Below are positions 50,895 through 60,655 of a stretch of DNA of 64,000 nt, one piece after another. This DNA comes from Neobacillus rhizophilus (GTDB lineage: Bacteria > Bacillota > Bacilli > Bacillales > Cytobacillaceae): positions 186,001 to 250,000 of the forward strand of contig NZ_JAGYPF010000003.1 in assembly GCF_018343535.1 (NCBI RefSeq), given 5' to 3'. Position 1 is the stretch's first letter; the number at the start of each line of letters is the position of its first letter. Under the pieces are notes generated by a model, which saw nothing but the letters and a program-made list of their open reading frames with translations, did not search any database and had not been told where the DNA came from. Both the position numbers and the translations under genes were made by a program.

Positions 50895-52124
50895 CTATGA
50901 TTTTTTATATCTTCCTGGAGTGTATTTTTCACTCGCCTTAAAGTTATATACCGGTTTAATAAAGCTTACAATCTCTACGGTTTCTTCCACTTTTTCAAGA
51001 ATTTCATTGATTGATTTGTAGGCCATTGGCGCTTCATCGAGGGTTTCTTCAGACACCGATGTCGTCCATATGCCCTTCATGGTGTTGTGGAAATCATCCA
51101 TCCTTAAGGTCTTCATGGCCTGGGTTCGGCTCAAGACACGGCCCGCTCCGTGCGGTGCCGAGTAATTCCACTCGTCGTTACCCTTACCGACTGCTAAAAT
51201 TGACCCGTCCCTCATATTGATAGGAATAATCAGCCGCTCTCCTTTTTGCGCAGATACTGCGCCCTTTCGCAAAATGAGGTTATCGGTATCGATATAGTTG
51301 TGTATTGTATCGAAACGGTCCGCTTCTTCGAACCCCATATTTTCAGTAATCGCTCTGGCGATTTCTTCACGGTTGGCTTTTGCGAATGCCTGGGCCAGTT
51401 TCATGTCGTGAATATAGTCATTAAAATCCTCGTACTCCAAATAGGCTAAATCATCCGGAATGATGGGATTTTTTTCTTTGTAGTTTTGAATCATAGCTTG
51501 AATTTCCCTTTGGCGCCCCTCAGCCTTTAGTTTTTCAATGATTTCGCTTAAATCATGCTTGCGGAGCTTAGAAATGGCCAGCTTTTGATAATATTGTGCA
51601 ATCTTTGCCCCCACATAGCGGCTGCCGGTATGGATAGTTAAATAGTGAAATCCGTCAGAGTCAGTCGAAACCTCAATGAAATGATTGCCGCCACCAAGCG
51701 TTCCAAGACTATATAAGCTTTTATTCTGACTCAGAATGTGGGCTGCTTTAAATTCTTCCGTGGACGGAAAACTCGTGTTAACGAAACCGACGGTCTCATC
51801 CGTATGAATCTCCTGTCCACTAGGGACGTACGTCCGGATCACTTTATCCAGTTTATTAAAATCGACCTTTTTTTCTTGAAGTTTGACGGTTAGAACGCCG
51901 CAGCCGACATCAACGCCTACCAGGTTCGGGACCACTTTATCCTTCAACTGAATGGTCGTGCCTATCACGCAGCCTTTCCCAGCATGATAGTCTGGCATGA
52001 TACTAATTTTGGTATCTTTTAAAAAAGCTTGATTACACAGCTCCTTGATTTGCTCAAGCGCTGATTCCTGCGGGTAATTGGAGAATACCTTTGCCTCCGT
52101 CTGTGTTCCCGTTATTTTAATCAC
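50895..52124 (-). CDS. rtcB: RtcB-family RNA ligase
   Basis: A 409-residue RtcB protein that joins 2',3'-cyclic phosphate or 3'-phosphate ends to 5'-OH ends using GTP and Mn2+. Metal and guanylate motifs are visible: PDYHAGKGCVIGTT, NLVGVDVGCGVL, LGGGNHFIEVS, YLTIHTGSRYVGAKIAQ and SAPHGAGRVLSR, the last containing the His that takes GMP. GTG start with GGAGGCG upstream. No archease or RtcR gene accompanies it. A 52-bp tandem array lies immediately upstream of the gene. Confidence 0.92.
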   Translation of the reverse strand: MIKITGTQTEAKVFSNYPQESALEQIKELCNQAFLKDTKISIMPDYHAGKGCVIGTTIQLKDKVVPNLVGVDVGCGVLTVKLQEKKVDFNKLDKVIRTYVPSGQEIHTDETVGFVNTSFPSTEEFKAAHILSQNKSLYSLGTLGGGNHFIEVSTDSDGFHYLTIHTGSRYVGAKIAQYYQKLAISKLRKHDLSEIIEKLKAEGRQREIQAMIQNYKEKNPIIPDDLAYLEYEDFNDYIHDMKLAQAFAKANREEIARAITENMGFEEADRFDTIHNYIDTDNLILRKGAVSAQKGERLIIPINMRDGSILAVGKGNDEWNYSAPHGAGRVLSRTQAMKTLRMDDFHNTMKGIWTTSVSEETLDEAPMAYKSINEILEKVEETVEIVSFIKPVYNFKASEKYTPGRYKKS

Positions 52125-52280
52125 GAGTTTTTTCGCCTCCTTTTACAGATATTAACAATAGGCTACCATCGATGACGTAATTAGGCAACGGATATTTGTG
52201 CGACAATTTTCATATATCAAGCAATAAGATATTTGAAGAACATTTCGCTACGGTGGTCATTCATTTTTGCCCTTCATCCG

Positions 52281-52748
52281 GCTTATCAAGGACATTTTGC
52301 TACGGACAGCACCGATTTTGTCCTCCATCCAGCTTATCTAGGACATTTCGCTTCTGCCGGCACCTGATTTTGTCCTTCATCCCACTTATCAAGGACATTT
52401 TGCTACGGACGGCACCCCATTTTGTCCTTCATCCCGCTTATCAAGGACATTTCGATGCGGGCGACACCTGTTTTTGTCCTTCATCCAGCTTATCAAGGAC
52501 ATTTTACTACGGACGACACCTGTTTTTGTCCTTCATCCGGCTTATCAAGGACATTTCGCTACTCACGGCACCCCATTTTGTCCTTCATCCCGCTTATCAA
52601 GGACATTTTGCTACTGCCGGCACTCGATTTTGTCCTTTATCCCGCTTATTAAGGACATTTCACTTCTGCCGGCACCTGTTTTTGTCCTTCATCAAGCTTA
52701 TCAAGGACATGCCACAACTGCTGGCACCTGATTTTGTCCTTCATCCCC
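52281..52748. repeat. 52-bp tandem hairpin repeats, nine copies
   Basis: Nine units begin at 52281, 52332, 52384, 52436, 52488, 52540, 52592, 52644 and 52696, with a degenerate partial unit from about 52237. Each starts near GCTTATCAAGGACA and ends near TGTCCTTCATCC, so AAGGACA and TGTCCTT form a stem around a variable middle of about 25 bases. The period is one more than a multiple of three, so all three frames stay open by accident. I treat the long plus-strand frames here as non-coding. The 3' edge abuts the group II intron. Confidence 0.9.
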
Positions 52749-52753
52749 CCGCA

Positions 52754-54721
52754 GTAGAGTAAGAAACTGATTTCAGAGGGATAGCCTTTCGGCTATCTCT
52801 TTTACTTTCAGTTCCTCCTCATCAAACCGTACGTGAAGTTTTCCCTCATACGGCTTTCCGACGTTCTTCTTTCTTTGGCTTTACGGAGACTAACTAGCCA
52901 ATTTCACTAATAAATGACCAATTTCTTTTCGTACGTCTATTAAATTCCCATGTTTCATACGACTATTTCTTTTCTTGTTATAGAATAATGTTAGGCGTTC
53001 TAACACATACCAATCAATCCGATTAAGCCATTTCTTTGCATTAAGTGATATGAGATAGTAATTTTTGAAACCTTGTAGTTTCTTGTTTAATCCGATCACC
53101 AAGTCATGAATATCCATGTACAATTTTGCCCTTGGCTCAGTGTATGCCTTAATTTTTGCACGCATTTTCTTCATTGCGTTCTTTTTCGGGATGTGTGACA
53201 TCACAAATAATGTGTAACCGCCTTTCCGACGGATTGGAAACTTCCTATTATGAAATCCTAAGAAGTCAAAACCCTCTATATCATCCCAAAGATGAACCAA
53301 TCTTGATTTATCTCGATTAATTGAAAGGTCCAGTTTTCCCATTATTGCTTGAATAACTTTAATGCTTTTAAGTGCATGTTGTTTAGTGTTGCACATGATG
53401 ACGAAGTCATCCGCATACCTGACCAGTTCACCTAAATGATTAAATCGCTTCTCCCAAATTTTATCCATTGTGTTTAAATAGATATTCGCTAACAGCGGGG
53501 AGATAACACCACCTTGCGGTGTTCCAGAAATCGGATTTCTAATCTTACCTTCTTCCATGATGCCCGCCTTCAGCCACTTACGAATTAGCTTTAGAACTCT
53601 GCGGTCACTGATACGTTGTTCGACCAATTTCATCAATTTATCTTGGTTGATGTTATCAAAATATCCTTGGATATCGACGTCTACTACCCAAAAACATTTC
53701 TTACTCGCTTTTCGTATCTTTGCCATGGCTTGATGAGCATTACGTTTAGGACGAAAACCAAATGAGCAATCATGAAAGTCAGCCTCAAAAATAGGTTCAA
53801 TAACCATCTTAGTAGCCATTTGTGCAACTCTATCTTTAATGGTTGGGATTCCTAATGGACGTTTCTTCCCGTCATCCTTTGGTATGTAGGTTCTTAGGAC
53901 TGGATTGGGATGATATCTGTTCTCTTTCAACTCTAGGTAGAGTTCGTTCAAGAACTTCTTCTCTCCGTATTCCTCGACGATATTTACAATCGATTGTCCA
54001 TCTACGCCCCCACTGCCTTTCTTTCGTTTCACACGTTGCCAGGCTTCCCATAGGATATCAGGACGATAAATTTTGTCATATAAAGCATGAAATCTACGGC
54101 TAGTGTTTTCCTTGGCACAAAGATATAACGTCTTCCAGAGTTCTTGAGCTTTTACTTTATTGGTGTAGTTAGCCATTTTCTTGGCATTCACTGACTCTTA
54201 CCTCCTTCCAACATATGAACGAAGTAGGGTATTGGCTTTTGCCGTCCTTCCCTAGACAATGTTATGTTGTCATTGTCATCATTGGTACTATGACCCCCTC
54301 CGACTCCCTCTCATCCATTCACCACTTCGTTTACACTTATAGGTTTCTGCTTTACTTTCGTATGAAAGTGACGAGGAGGGTATCCCCAGTTCCGTTAATT
54401 ACTTTCCTAACATGTCGCTCCCCTTACCCCGAGAGATTCCTTGGTGCTGCTTTCCCAAGTTCTTCACACCTTCCATGGTCTTCGCCCATATACTCAAGGC
54501 TCGACTTCTCTTTAGCCACCGACGGTGGGTTCCTTTGACGAGACGGCAGGATTCACTTAATGTTACAACCTGTTAGTTTGCTCGCACTCTGCTAGAGAGT
54601 TACTTTGTCACAGGGCTTCAACCTTAGAGTTTCTTCACCAGTTGCCTGTCAGCTACTGAGCGTCTTGGTACTTACTCAGATTGGACTTTCACCAATTAGC
54701 AATTAACGGCTTGCTGGGCAC
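52754..54721 (-). mobile_element. Group II intron (probable class IIC) with reverse transcriptase
   Basis: The element reads on the minus strand. The 5' end is GTGCCCAGC at 54721. The 3' end is a domain V hairpin (AAGCCGTATGAGGG...CTTCACGTACGGTTT, about 52825-52860), then a domain VI stem, ending TTACTCTAC at 52754. Length is about 1.97 kb. The encoded protein has no endonuclease domain. The intron lies seven bases downstream of the T-run of an intrinsic terminator, the classical target of class IIC introns. Ends are assigned from conserved boundary motifs, accurate to a few bases. Confidence 0.85.
52890..54191 (-). CDS. ltrA: Group II intron reverse transcriptase/maturase
   Basis: A 433-residue intron-encoded protein. 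RT motifs include GGVDGQSI (RT1), RPLGIPTIKDRVAQ (RT2), VVDVDIQGYFDNI (RT3), GTPQGGVISPLLANIYL (RT4) and the catalytic YADD at residues 259-262. Maturase domain X follows, with no HNH endonuclease. GTG start with AGGAGG nine bases upstream. It promotes splicing and retrohoming of its own intron. The reading frame is intact, so the element may be active. Confidence 0.93.
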   Translation of the reverse strand: MNAKKMANYTNKVKAQELWKTLYLCAKENTSRRFHALYDKIYRPDILWEAWQRVKRKKGSGGVDGQSIVNIVEEYGEKKFLNELYLELKENRYHPNPVLRTYIPKDDGKKRPLGIPTIKDRVAQMATKMVIEPIFEADFHDCSFGFRPKRNAHQAMAKIRKASKKCFWVVDVDIQGYFDNINQDKLMKLVEQRISDRRVLKLIRKWLKAGIMEEGKIRNPISGTPQGGVISPLLANIYLNTMDKIWEKRFNHLGELVRYADDFVIMCNTKQHALKSIKVIQAIMGKLDLSINRDKSRLVHLWDDIEGFDFLGFHNRKFPIRRKGGYTLFVMSHIPKKNAMKKMRAKIKAYTEPRAKLYMDIHDLVIGLNKKLQGFKNYYLISLNAKKWLNRIDWYVLERLTLFYNKKRNSRMKHGNLIDVRKEIGHLLVKLAS

Positions 54722-54726
54722 GCAAT

Positions 54727-54757
54727 AAAAAAAGAGATGCCCACCACTGGACATCTC
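54727..54757 (-). terminator. Terminator of the dynamin-like GTPase gene, intron insertion point
   Basis: On the minus strand GAGATGTCC pairs with GGGCATCTC around a short loop (one mismatch), followed by TTTTTTT. The group II intron begins a few bases beyond. Confidence 0.88.
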
Positions 54758-54769
54758 CCAACAAAACTA

Positions 54770-57523
54770 TTAATATATCGTCTGCATTCCTTTCCCAGCC
54801 ACTGTCATCCACTCGAACTGGCGCAGCCTTACTTCGAACAGCGTCAACGGGTCGCGGAACATTTCCGGATTGGCGTTCAACTTGTTCAGCATCTCGCGGT
54901 TTGATGCCGCTTCTCCGCGCGTTTCTTCCACTGCTGATTTTAAGACACCCAGCGGACTCTTGAAAAACCAAGCGACATCCCTCTCCAACGATTTTTCGAA
55001 TAGCTCGAACGGCTGAAAAAACTGGCGGCAGACCTGTGCAGCAACCTCTGTATAATCCTCGTTTTCCACAAAGGACTTGTATTTGTTATATACCATCGTT
55101 TTGTTCTGCGACAAGGCCCCAAACAGCTTCCCGGCACTTTTCAATAAGAACTGCGAAGGTGTCCGCTTCAGCAAAATATTGACAGGCTCAAGCACGAATC
55201 GGCTCGTCATTCGGTCGATATCGCGGCGCCAATCATCAAGCACCTTAAAATCACAGTCAAGGGTAAGCCTCTCTTCGCCATACATTTGGTTGAAACCTGC
55301 GCCGAGCTCAATTAATAAATCCTGCCCTTGGTCAAATTCCTCCCGGCAGCCCTTAATCCATTCCTGAAGCCTTGTATAGTAATTCGGCATTATCTGCTGC
55401 TCCAGATAATCCTGAATGCGGTTGTTCATCTCATGATTAAGGTCCAAATGAATGGTACTGAAATTGCTATCCTCCTCGATCAAGTTCGAGCACTCTGACA
55501 GCATTTTGGGAATAGCTTCAAAAATATCCGCTTCAATCGATTCCTTTACAGAGCGGTACAGCTTGGTGATTGTCTTTGTTTTCTGCGAAACTTCATCATT
55601 CAATTGATGGACAGCACCACTTAACTTCGTATTCATTTCCTCGTTCCAATGAACCGTTTCAATTAAGCGGTTTTCAACGTCAAGTCGCTTTTGCAAAAGA
55701 CCGGCAATCGTCGCGCGAATAAAATAAAGCAGTTTAGCAAGACGTTTATCTTCTATGTTTCTTGTATTCCGAATTGAGTCGATAAACACTTGGAGATCGC
55801 TTAACTGCTGTACACGGTCATATTGCGAAGAAAAGCCTAATAACTTGGCATCTGGCAAATAAGAATGAATCGCATGCTTCGTTTCCTCATAAACCTGAAT
55901 GGCATCCTGTTCATTTACAATTGTGTCCAGCTTACTCAACAGAAAATGAATCGGCAGGTCAGGGGCAAGTCCCTGGATTTGCGCCACAACCGCACGCTCT
56001 TTTTCCGTAAACGGAGCATTCGCATCCAACACAAACAAAACAGAGTCAGCGAGGTTTAGATACTTCAATACCTCAAAACGGTCGTTTTGGTTCCCTTTTA
56101 ACCCTGGTGTATCAATTATAGACAAACTATTTTCCAGTAAAAAAGGAGTTGGCTGCTTAAATTCAATGATGGACTCAAGCGCGTTCCGAAGACGATCCAT
56201 GCGCTCTTGGAAGTCCGTAAATCCAGAAAGCAGCTTAACCTCTCCGTCAGTTATTTCGGTAATATCCACTTCCCCGCCGTTTTTAAACATCACAATGGAT
56301 GAAGTCGGGCTATCCTGGACGTCCTCACCAAAGATGGTATTTATAAATGTAGACTTTCCGCTGCCTACGAGTCCGGTAACGAACAGATGCTGCGTATCGA
56401 AATCAACAAGCTGGTCAACAATCCAATTCACACGGTTGTTTTTCCCCATATCATTAACTTCGGCCCATTTAATAATCGATTCAAACAATGACAAGCACTC
56501 TTCCAGTTCATCCATGTCACACTCTATCTTGCTGATTAAATGTTCAGCCTCCTCCACAATGGAGACGCTGAGGCTTGCTGGAAATAGTTCGTTCCAGGAC
56601 AAAACAGCAGCTGCCGCCGCAACAACATTCCCGCCATCAGCTAACCGAACCCAATTTGTCAGCAAGTCCGGAAGAAAATCGTCAATTTGTTTAATGTAGT
56701 ACCTACCGCCAATATAGTGAAAATACGTTTCTTTATGCAGTTGTGTAAGATCGCGCAATTGATCTTGGCGATCCAACTCCAGATTCAACAATAATTGATT
56801 GATTTCCTTAATCCAAAGCAGATAGGAATTTTCATTCTTATAACTGTTCCATAACGATAAAACAAGCTGCTCAAATTTTTCCTTATTTAAGTCGTACAAA
56901 ACAAATAGGGCATGTGAAAAATAACTTGGAGACAGTGCCCGCGTCACGCCTTTTTCCACATAGGCCTTCAGAATTTCAAACCACTCAAGCGATTCTGTCC
57001 GCTTTGCTTCGTTTACCGCTAGTTCAATGGCATTATCCCAATCCTCCCGCTCTTCAAAAAAAGCGCGGGCTACATTCGTGACATTTGGGTAATCCGGATA
57101 AGCAGCAACCGTTCTTTTGATGACCGCAACAGCGGCATCAATTTTGCCGCGCTCAATATAAAGAGCAAATAACTTTAACGCGACCTCAGCATTCAATGTA
57201 GGATGGTCGGTTTCAATCACCGTGTATATATCTTCCGCCGCCGACAACAGACCCAGTTCATAATAGGCATCGGCGGTATTTTTTCTGGCCCACGGTTCAA
57301 GCTCGTTAATAATATTTTCCCATTTGAAAATTGCAGCTTCGAAATCTTTATGGTGAAAATATACTTCCCCTTGGGCAAACCTTATCCGGGTTAAATCCGG
57401 GAGATCCTTTCGGGCTTCCTCCTGAAACGCTTCCCCCAGCACCTTAATGGGGTGTTCATCTTCATGTTCATTAATGAACATTTTATAATAGGTTTTATCC
57501 TTTAACTGATCTTCTAATGTCAT
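54770..57523 (-). CDS. TPR-dynamin-like GTPase
   Basis: About 917 residues. Residues 1-270 are TPR-like helical repeats (RIRFAQGEVYFHHKDFEAAIFKWENII, ADAYYELGLLSAAEDIY). A dynamin-type GTPase follows, with P-loop GLVGSGKST (384-392), a switch Thr around TSSIVMF, DTPG (471-474) and SKLD near 530. A long helical stalk completes the protein. No TM helix is obvious. Single-GTPase size differs from DynA, which is a tandem. Bacterial dynamins remodel membranes or resist phage and membrane stress; which applies here is unknown. The ATG at 57523 follows GGGGGGAT; 17 upstream codons are unlikely. Confidence 0.8.
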   Translation of the reverse strand: MTLEDQLKDKTYYKMFINEHEDEHPIKVLGEAFQEEARKDLPDLTRIRFAQGEVYFHHKDFEAAIFKWENIINELEPWARKNTADAYYELGLLSAAEDIYTVIETDHPTLNAEVALKLFALYIERGKIDAAVAVIKRTVAAYPDYPNVTNVARAFFEEREDWDNAIELAVNEAKRTESLEWFEILKAYVEKGVTRALSPSYFSHALFVLYDLNKEKFEQLVLSLWNSYKNENSYLLWIKEINQLLLNLELDRQDQLRDLTQLHKETYFHYIGGRYYIKQIDDFLPDLLTNWVRLADGGNVVAAAAAVLSWNELFPASLSVSIVEEAEHLISKIECDMDELEECLSLFESIIKWAEVNDMGKNNRVNWIVDQLVDFDTQHLFVTGLVGSGKSTFINTIFGEDVQDSPTSSIVMFKNGGEVDITEITDGEVKLLSGFTDFQERMDRLRNALESIIEFKQPTPFLLENSLSIIDTPGLKGNQNDRFEVLKYLNLADSVLFVLDANAPFTEKERAVVAQIQGLAPDLPIHFLLSKLDTIVNEQDAIQVYEETKHAIHSYLPDAKLLGFSSQYDRVQQLSDLQVFIDSIRNTRNIEDKRLAKLLYFIRATIAGLLQKRLDVENRLIETVHWNEEMNTKLSGAVHQLNDEVSQKTKTITKLYRSVKESIEADIFEAIPKMLSECSNLIEEDSNFSTIHLDLNHEMNNRIQDYLEQQIMPNYYTRLQEWIKGCREEFDQGQDLLIELGAGFNQMYGEERLTLDCDFKVLDDWRRDIDRMTSRFVLEPVNILLKRTPSQFLLKSAGKLFGALSQNKTMVYNKYKSFVENEDYTEVAAQVCRQFFQPFELFEKSLERDVAWFFKSPLGVLKSAVEETRGEAASNREMLNKLNANPEMFRDPLTLFEVRLRQFEWMTVAGKGMQTIY

Positions 57524-57790
57524 TTCTATCCCCCCAATTGCCAACACTCTATTGTATATATGGTAAAGAGGCATAATTATTCCTCATACTATTCGAAGCT
57601 GATGTGGATTATAAGTCCCTTTTTACCGATTTTACCAAATGTTTTTATGTAAATTATTTCAGTTGTATTTCATTTTCGAGACAAACTGCATACCTTCATT
57701 CTGTTTTAAAAAATAAAAATTGGACCATACTTCCTTATTTACCTTCTCAAAAAGTATAATAAGACAAATATTCCAAAGGAGAACTCTATT

Positions 57791-58294
57791 ATGGAAAGGG
57801 AGCAGGCTTTATTTTTATCAAAAAAAATCGAAAACTTGAGGTCCGCTGAATACGAGATAAAAAAATTAGAAACCGTTAATGGTACATTACCAAAGTTCCA
57901 CCAATGGACGAACGGGAAGACTACTTTAGCTGCCTTAGAAGTAAATAGGCCAAGTACTGAAACAGGCTGTTACCTTTTATTTATTGATTGGCACCGGAAG
58001 GGCATCTATTACTTAGTTATATATGCTTATGACAAGTCTACTACCTTGGCAGAATTACGGCAGGTTCAGGATATTGACGGAACTCCTCATATTATTTGGA
58101 GCTATAAACCTTTTAAGCGGGACGGAAAAAACGATCAACGAAAAGCTTATTTTAAACAGATGTTCGGTTCCACTTCAGTTCAAATTCCCTTCCCGGCTTC
58201 CGAAACGGATGTTGATGACTTTTTAGCACAATTATTTAAGCTATGTCAAAATCGAATAAAAGCTGATCAAATTGTAAACGTATTCGAGCTTTAA
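57791..58294 (+). CDS. Conserved-looking protein of unknown function
   Basis: A 167-residue soluble protein. The start follows AAAGGAGAACTCTATT. The N-terminal helix (FLSKKIENLRSAEYEIKKLET) is followed by strands (GCYLLFIDWHRKGIYYLVIYAYDK) and a C-terminal helix (DDFLAQLFKLCQNRIKADQIV). The strand block has the look of a nuclease-like or restriction-associated fold, but no catalytic motif is evident. It is divergent from the dynamin gene and shares a terminator with the ABC transporter. I do not recognise it. Confidence 0.7.
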   Translation: MEREQALFLSKKIENLRSAEYEIKKLETVNGTLPKFHQWTNGKTTLAALEVNRPSTETGCYLLFIDWHRKGIYYLVIYAYDKSTTLAELRQVQDIDGTPHIIWSYKPFKRDGKNDQRKAYFKQMFGSTSVQIPFPASETDVDDFLAQLFKLCQNRIKADQIVNVFEL

Positions 58295-58330
58295 CCGATA
58301 TTTTTCTTCTTGCGCCAAGCGATACCTAAA

Positions 58331-58364
58331 GAAAAGGGAGGCATAATCCGCCTCCTTCGTTTTT
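58331..58364. terminator. Bidirectional terminator before the ABC transporter genes
   Basis: GGGAGGC and GCCTCCTT pair around a seven-base loop. TTCGTTTTTC follows on the plus strand and CCTTTTC on the minus strand. Confidence 0.75.
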
Positions 58365-59087
58365 CTATAGAACTTTACTTAAAAACGCCTTTGTCCGTTC
58401 TTCTTGAGGATTTTCAAAAATATCCCTCGGTACCCCTTCTTCGACCACAAAGCCACCATCCATAAAAATCACCCGGTCGCCTACCTCGCGGGCAAAGCCC
58501 ATTTCGTGGGTCACGACAACCATGGTCATCCCTTCCTTGGCCAGCTGTTTCATAACTTCAAGTACCTCGCCGACCATTTCCGGGTCCAACGCCGAGGTTG
58601 GCTCATCAAACAGCATGATTTTCGGCTCCATCGCTAGTGCTCTGGCAATAGCCACCCGCTGCTTCTGCCCGCCTGAAAGCGAATCCGGATAAGCATCTGC
58701 TTTTTCTGCCAATCCGACTTTGCGTAAAAGCTCCAATCCTTTTTCCCGTGCTTTTTCCGTTGGGACTTTTCTTACCTTCAGTGGCGCCAGCATGATATTT
58801 TCGATAACCGTTTTATGCGGGAACAGGTTAAATTGTTGAAACACCATGCCCACTTCAGTACGGATCGCGTTGATATCCGTTTTCTTATCGGTAATGTCAG
58901 TCCCTTCAATCCAAACATGGCCGTCTGTTATAGTTTCTAGCAAATTAAGACAGCGCAAAAAGGTGGATTTGCCAGATCCTGACGGGCCGATGACCACTAC
59001 TACCTCCTGAGGCTTTACGGATACGTTAATTCCTTTCAATACCTCGTTCTGTCCAAATGTTTTTTTCAGATTCTTTACTTCTATCAT
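58365..59087 (-). CDS. Polar amino acid ABC transporter, ATP-binding protein
   Basis: A 240-residue GlnQ-type ATPase. It has Walker [14 protein letters not shown]-loop [10 protein letters not shown], signature [16 protein letters not shown], Walker [13 protein letters not shown] and H-loop VVVTHE. It drives uptake with the permease whose gene overlaps it by four bases (ATGA). The last of three genes in the order binding protein, permease, ATPase. The substrate is a polar amino acid by family; the exact one is not readable. Confidence 0.93.
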   Translation of the reverse strand: MIEVKNLKKTFGQNEVLKGINVSVKPQEVVVVIGPSGSGKSTFLRCLNLLETITDGHVWIEGTDITDKKTDINAIRTEVGMVFQQFNLFPHKTVIENIMLAPLKVRKVPTEKAREKGLELLRKVGLAEKADAYPDSLSGGQKQRVAIARALAMEPKIMLFDEPTSALDPEMVGEVLEVMKQLAKEGMTMVVVTHEMGFAREVGDRVIFMDGGFVVEEGVPRDIFENPQEERTKAFLSKVL

Positions 59088-59740
59088 TCTGTGGCCAACC
59101 TTCTTTCAAGTCGATTTAACAGTAAGCTGAGTGAAAAAGTTAAGACCAAATAAATGAGTGCTGCGGTAATATACGGTTCCCACGCACGATAATACTGTCC
59201 CTGCATCGCTTGTCCCCAATACATCAGTTCCTTTACAGCGATAATGGCTGCCAGCGACGAATCCTTGATTAAGACAATAAATTCATTTCCAAGTGGTGGA
59301 ATCATCCTTTTAATAGCCTGTGGCAGGATGACGAAACGCATTGCCTGAACATGGTTCATCCCAAGCGAGCGGGCGGCTTCCATCTGCCCTTTATCGATCG
59401 ATTGAATACCAGCGCGGAATATTTCTGCCACATAAGCAGCTGAGTTCAATGAAAGCGCTGTAATTGCAGCAGCAATACCATTTGTTTCACCCATAAAAAG
59501 CGGAATTAGTCCAAAGTGAACTAGTAAAATCTGCACTAATAATGGCGTTCCCCGGAAAAACGTAATATAAGCCTTAAACGGGAAAGCAAGCCACTTATTC
59601 TGCACCATTTTCCCAAGACCGATAGCTAGTCCGAGGACAGAGCCTATTAAAATACTTACAATGGAGAGGCCAATGGTAAGCAATGTTCCTTTTGCAAAAA
59701 ATGGAGCATATTCAGCAAGTATGTCCCAACGAATATCCAT
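59084..59740 (-). CDS. Polar amino acid ABC transporter, permease
   Basis: A 218-residue HisM/GlnP-type permease with five TM helices. The EAA loop is [43 protein letters not shown]. The single subunit probably forms a homodimer. GGGGG eight bases before the ATG. Its start is separated from the binding-protein gene by a strong hairpin, so it is likely made at a lower level than the binding protein. Confidence 0.92.
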   Translation of the reverse strand: MDIRWDILAEYAPFFAKGTLLTIGLSIVSILIGSVLGLAIGLGKMVQNKWLAFPFKAYITFFRGTPLLVQILLVHFGLIPLFMGETNGIAAAITALSLNSAAYVAEIFRAGIQSIDKGQMEAARSLGMNHVQAMRFVILPQAIKRMIPPLGNEFIVLIKDSSLAAIIAVKELMYWGQAMQGQYYRAWEPYITAALIYLVLTFSLSLLLNRLERRLATE

Positions 59741-59793
59741 TCATGAATCCCCCTATTTAAACCTTGTGCTTAACTGTGATGCGTTAAGACAAA

Positions 59794-59830
59794 AATTGCG
59801 TAACTGCTAGTTTGTAAGAGTTACGCAATT
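59794..59830 (-). terminator. Intra-operon hairpin after the binding-protein gene
   Basis: AATTGCGTAACT pairs perfectly with AGTTACGCAATT around a 13-base loop, followed by Ts on the minus strand. It is a partial terminator or 3' stabiliser that sets the higher dose of binding protein. Confidence 0.8.
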
Positions 59831-59842
59831 CTAGTTTAAAGA

Positions 59843-60655
59843 TTATTTTTGTTTTGCTTTGACTTCGGTAAGGTCCGGATCTACCTTAAACCACTTCTTG
59901 TAGATTTTCGCATATTCTCCGTTTTCCATGACTTCTTTAACCGCCTTATCAAAATCAGCTTTTAACTTGCTTCCCTTAGGGAACAACAATCCATAAAACT
60001 CTTTATCAAAGGCAGCTTCATCTTCAATGATGACAAAATTTTCTTTCGGATTATTTTTTACATACTCTTCAATGACAGTGTTATCAGCAACAACTGCGTC
60101 CGCACCGCCGCCTTTTAACTCCATAATTGCCAGATTGTTATCCTTAAACTTTTTAAGATTTTTACTTTCTGCTCCAAGGAGCTTTTCAACTGCTTCCTGA
60201 CCAGTTGTGCCATTTTGCACTGCCACGACCTTGTCCTTTAAATCCTCTGCGCTTTTAATCGGACTGTCTTTTGGAATCATGATTTTATTAGTAGATAAGA
60301 AGTAAGGCACTGAGAAATCATAGGTTTGTTTGCGTTTGTCGTTTATCGTAATAGCAGAAATTCCGATATCTGCTGTTTTTCCTTTAATTTCTACGAATAA
60401 TGGATCCCAGCCAACATGTTCAACCTTTACCTTGTAGCCTGCCTGCTTTGCGACTGCGTTAATGAAGTCGATATCAAATCCGACCACTTCCCCTTTATCT
60501 TGATACTCGAACGGGGCATATGCGGCATCTGTCACGACTCTTAACGTCTTATCCTTGTCCCCATCGCCCCCGCTTGTTTTGCTTGTTCCGCATGCCGAGA
60601 GAATGAACACAAATGCAGCAGCTAAAATAGTTGTGAATAATTTTAATTTCTTCAT
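59843..60655 (-). CDS. Polar amino acid ABC transporter, substrate-binding lipoprotein
   Basis: A 270-residue family 3 solute-binding protein. The lipobox LSAC is at about residue 22, followed by a Ser/Gly linker. Signature YAPFEYQDKGEVVGFDIDFINAVAKQAG and DIGISAITINDKRKQTYDFSVPYF mark the HisJ/GlnH family. The pocket Asp and Arg-equivalent region (TDAAYAPFEY; NDKRKQ) fits a polar amino acid. It is the first gene of the transporter operon, with GGGAGG before the ATG. No riboswitch is visible in the AT-rich leader. Confidence 0.92.
   Translation of the reverse strand: MKKLKLFTTILAAAFVFILSACGTSKTSGGDGDKDKTLRVVTDAAYAPFEYQDKGEVVGFDIDFINAVAKQAGYKVKVEHVGWDPLFVEIKGKTADIGISAITINDKRKQTYDFSVPYFLSTNKIMIPKDSPIKSAEDLKDKVVAVQNGTTGQEAVEKLLGAESKNLKKFKDNNLAIMELKGGGADAVVADNTVIEEYVKNNPKENFVIIEDEAAFDKEFYGLLFPKGSKLKADFDKAVKEVMENGEYAKIYKKWFKVDPDLTEVKAKQK

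Noticed and set aside
52196..52762. Long plus-strand frames (188, 85 and 76 codons) in the tandem repeat
   Set aside because: They arise because a 52-base unit keeps all frames open. The peptides are repeats of one another out of phase and have no good ribosome site.
54215..54538. Plus-strand 107-codon frame inside the group II intron
   Set aside because: It lies in the structured RNA domains of the intron, on the opposite strand, with no coding character.
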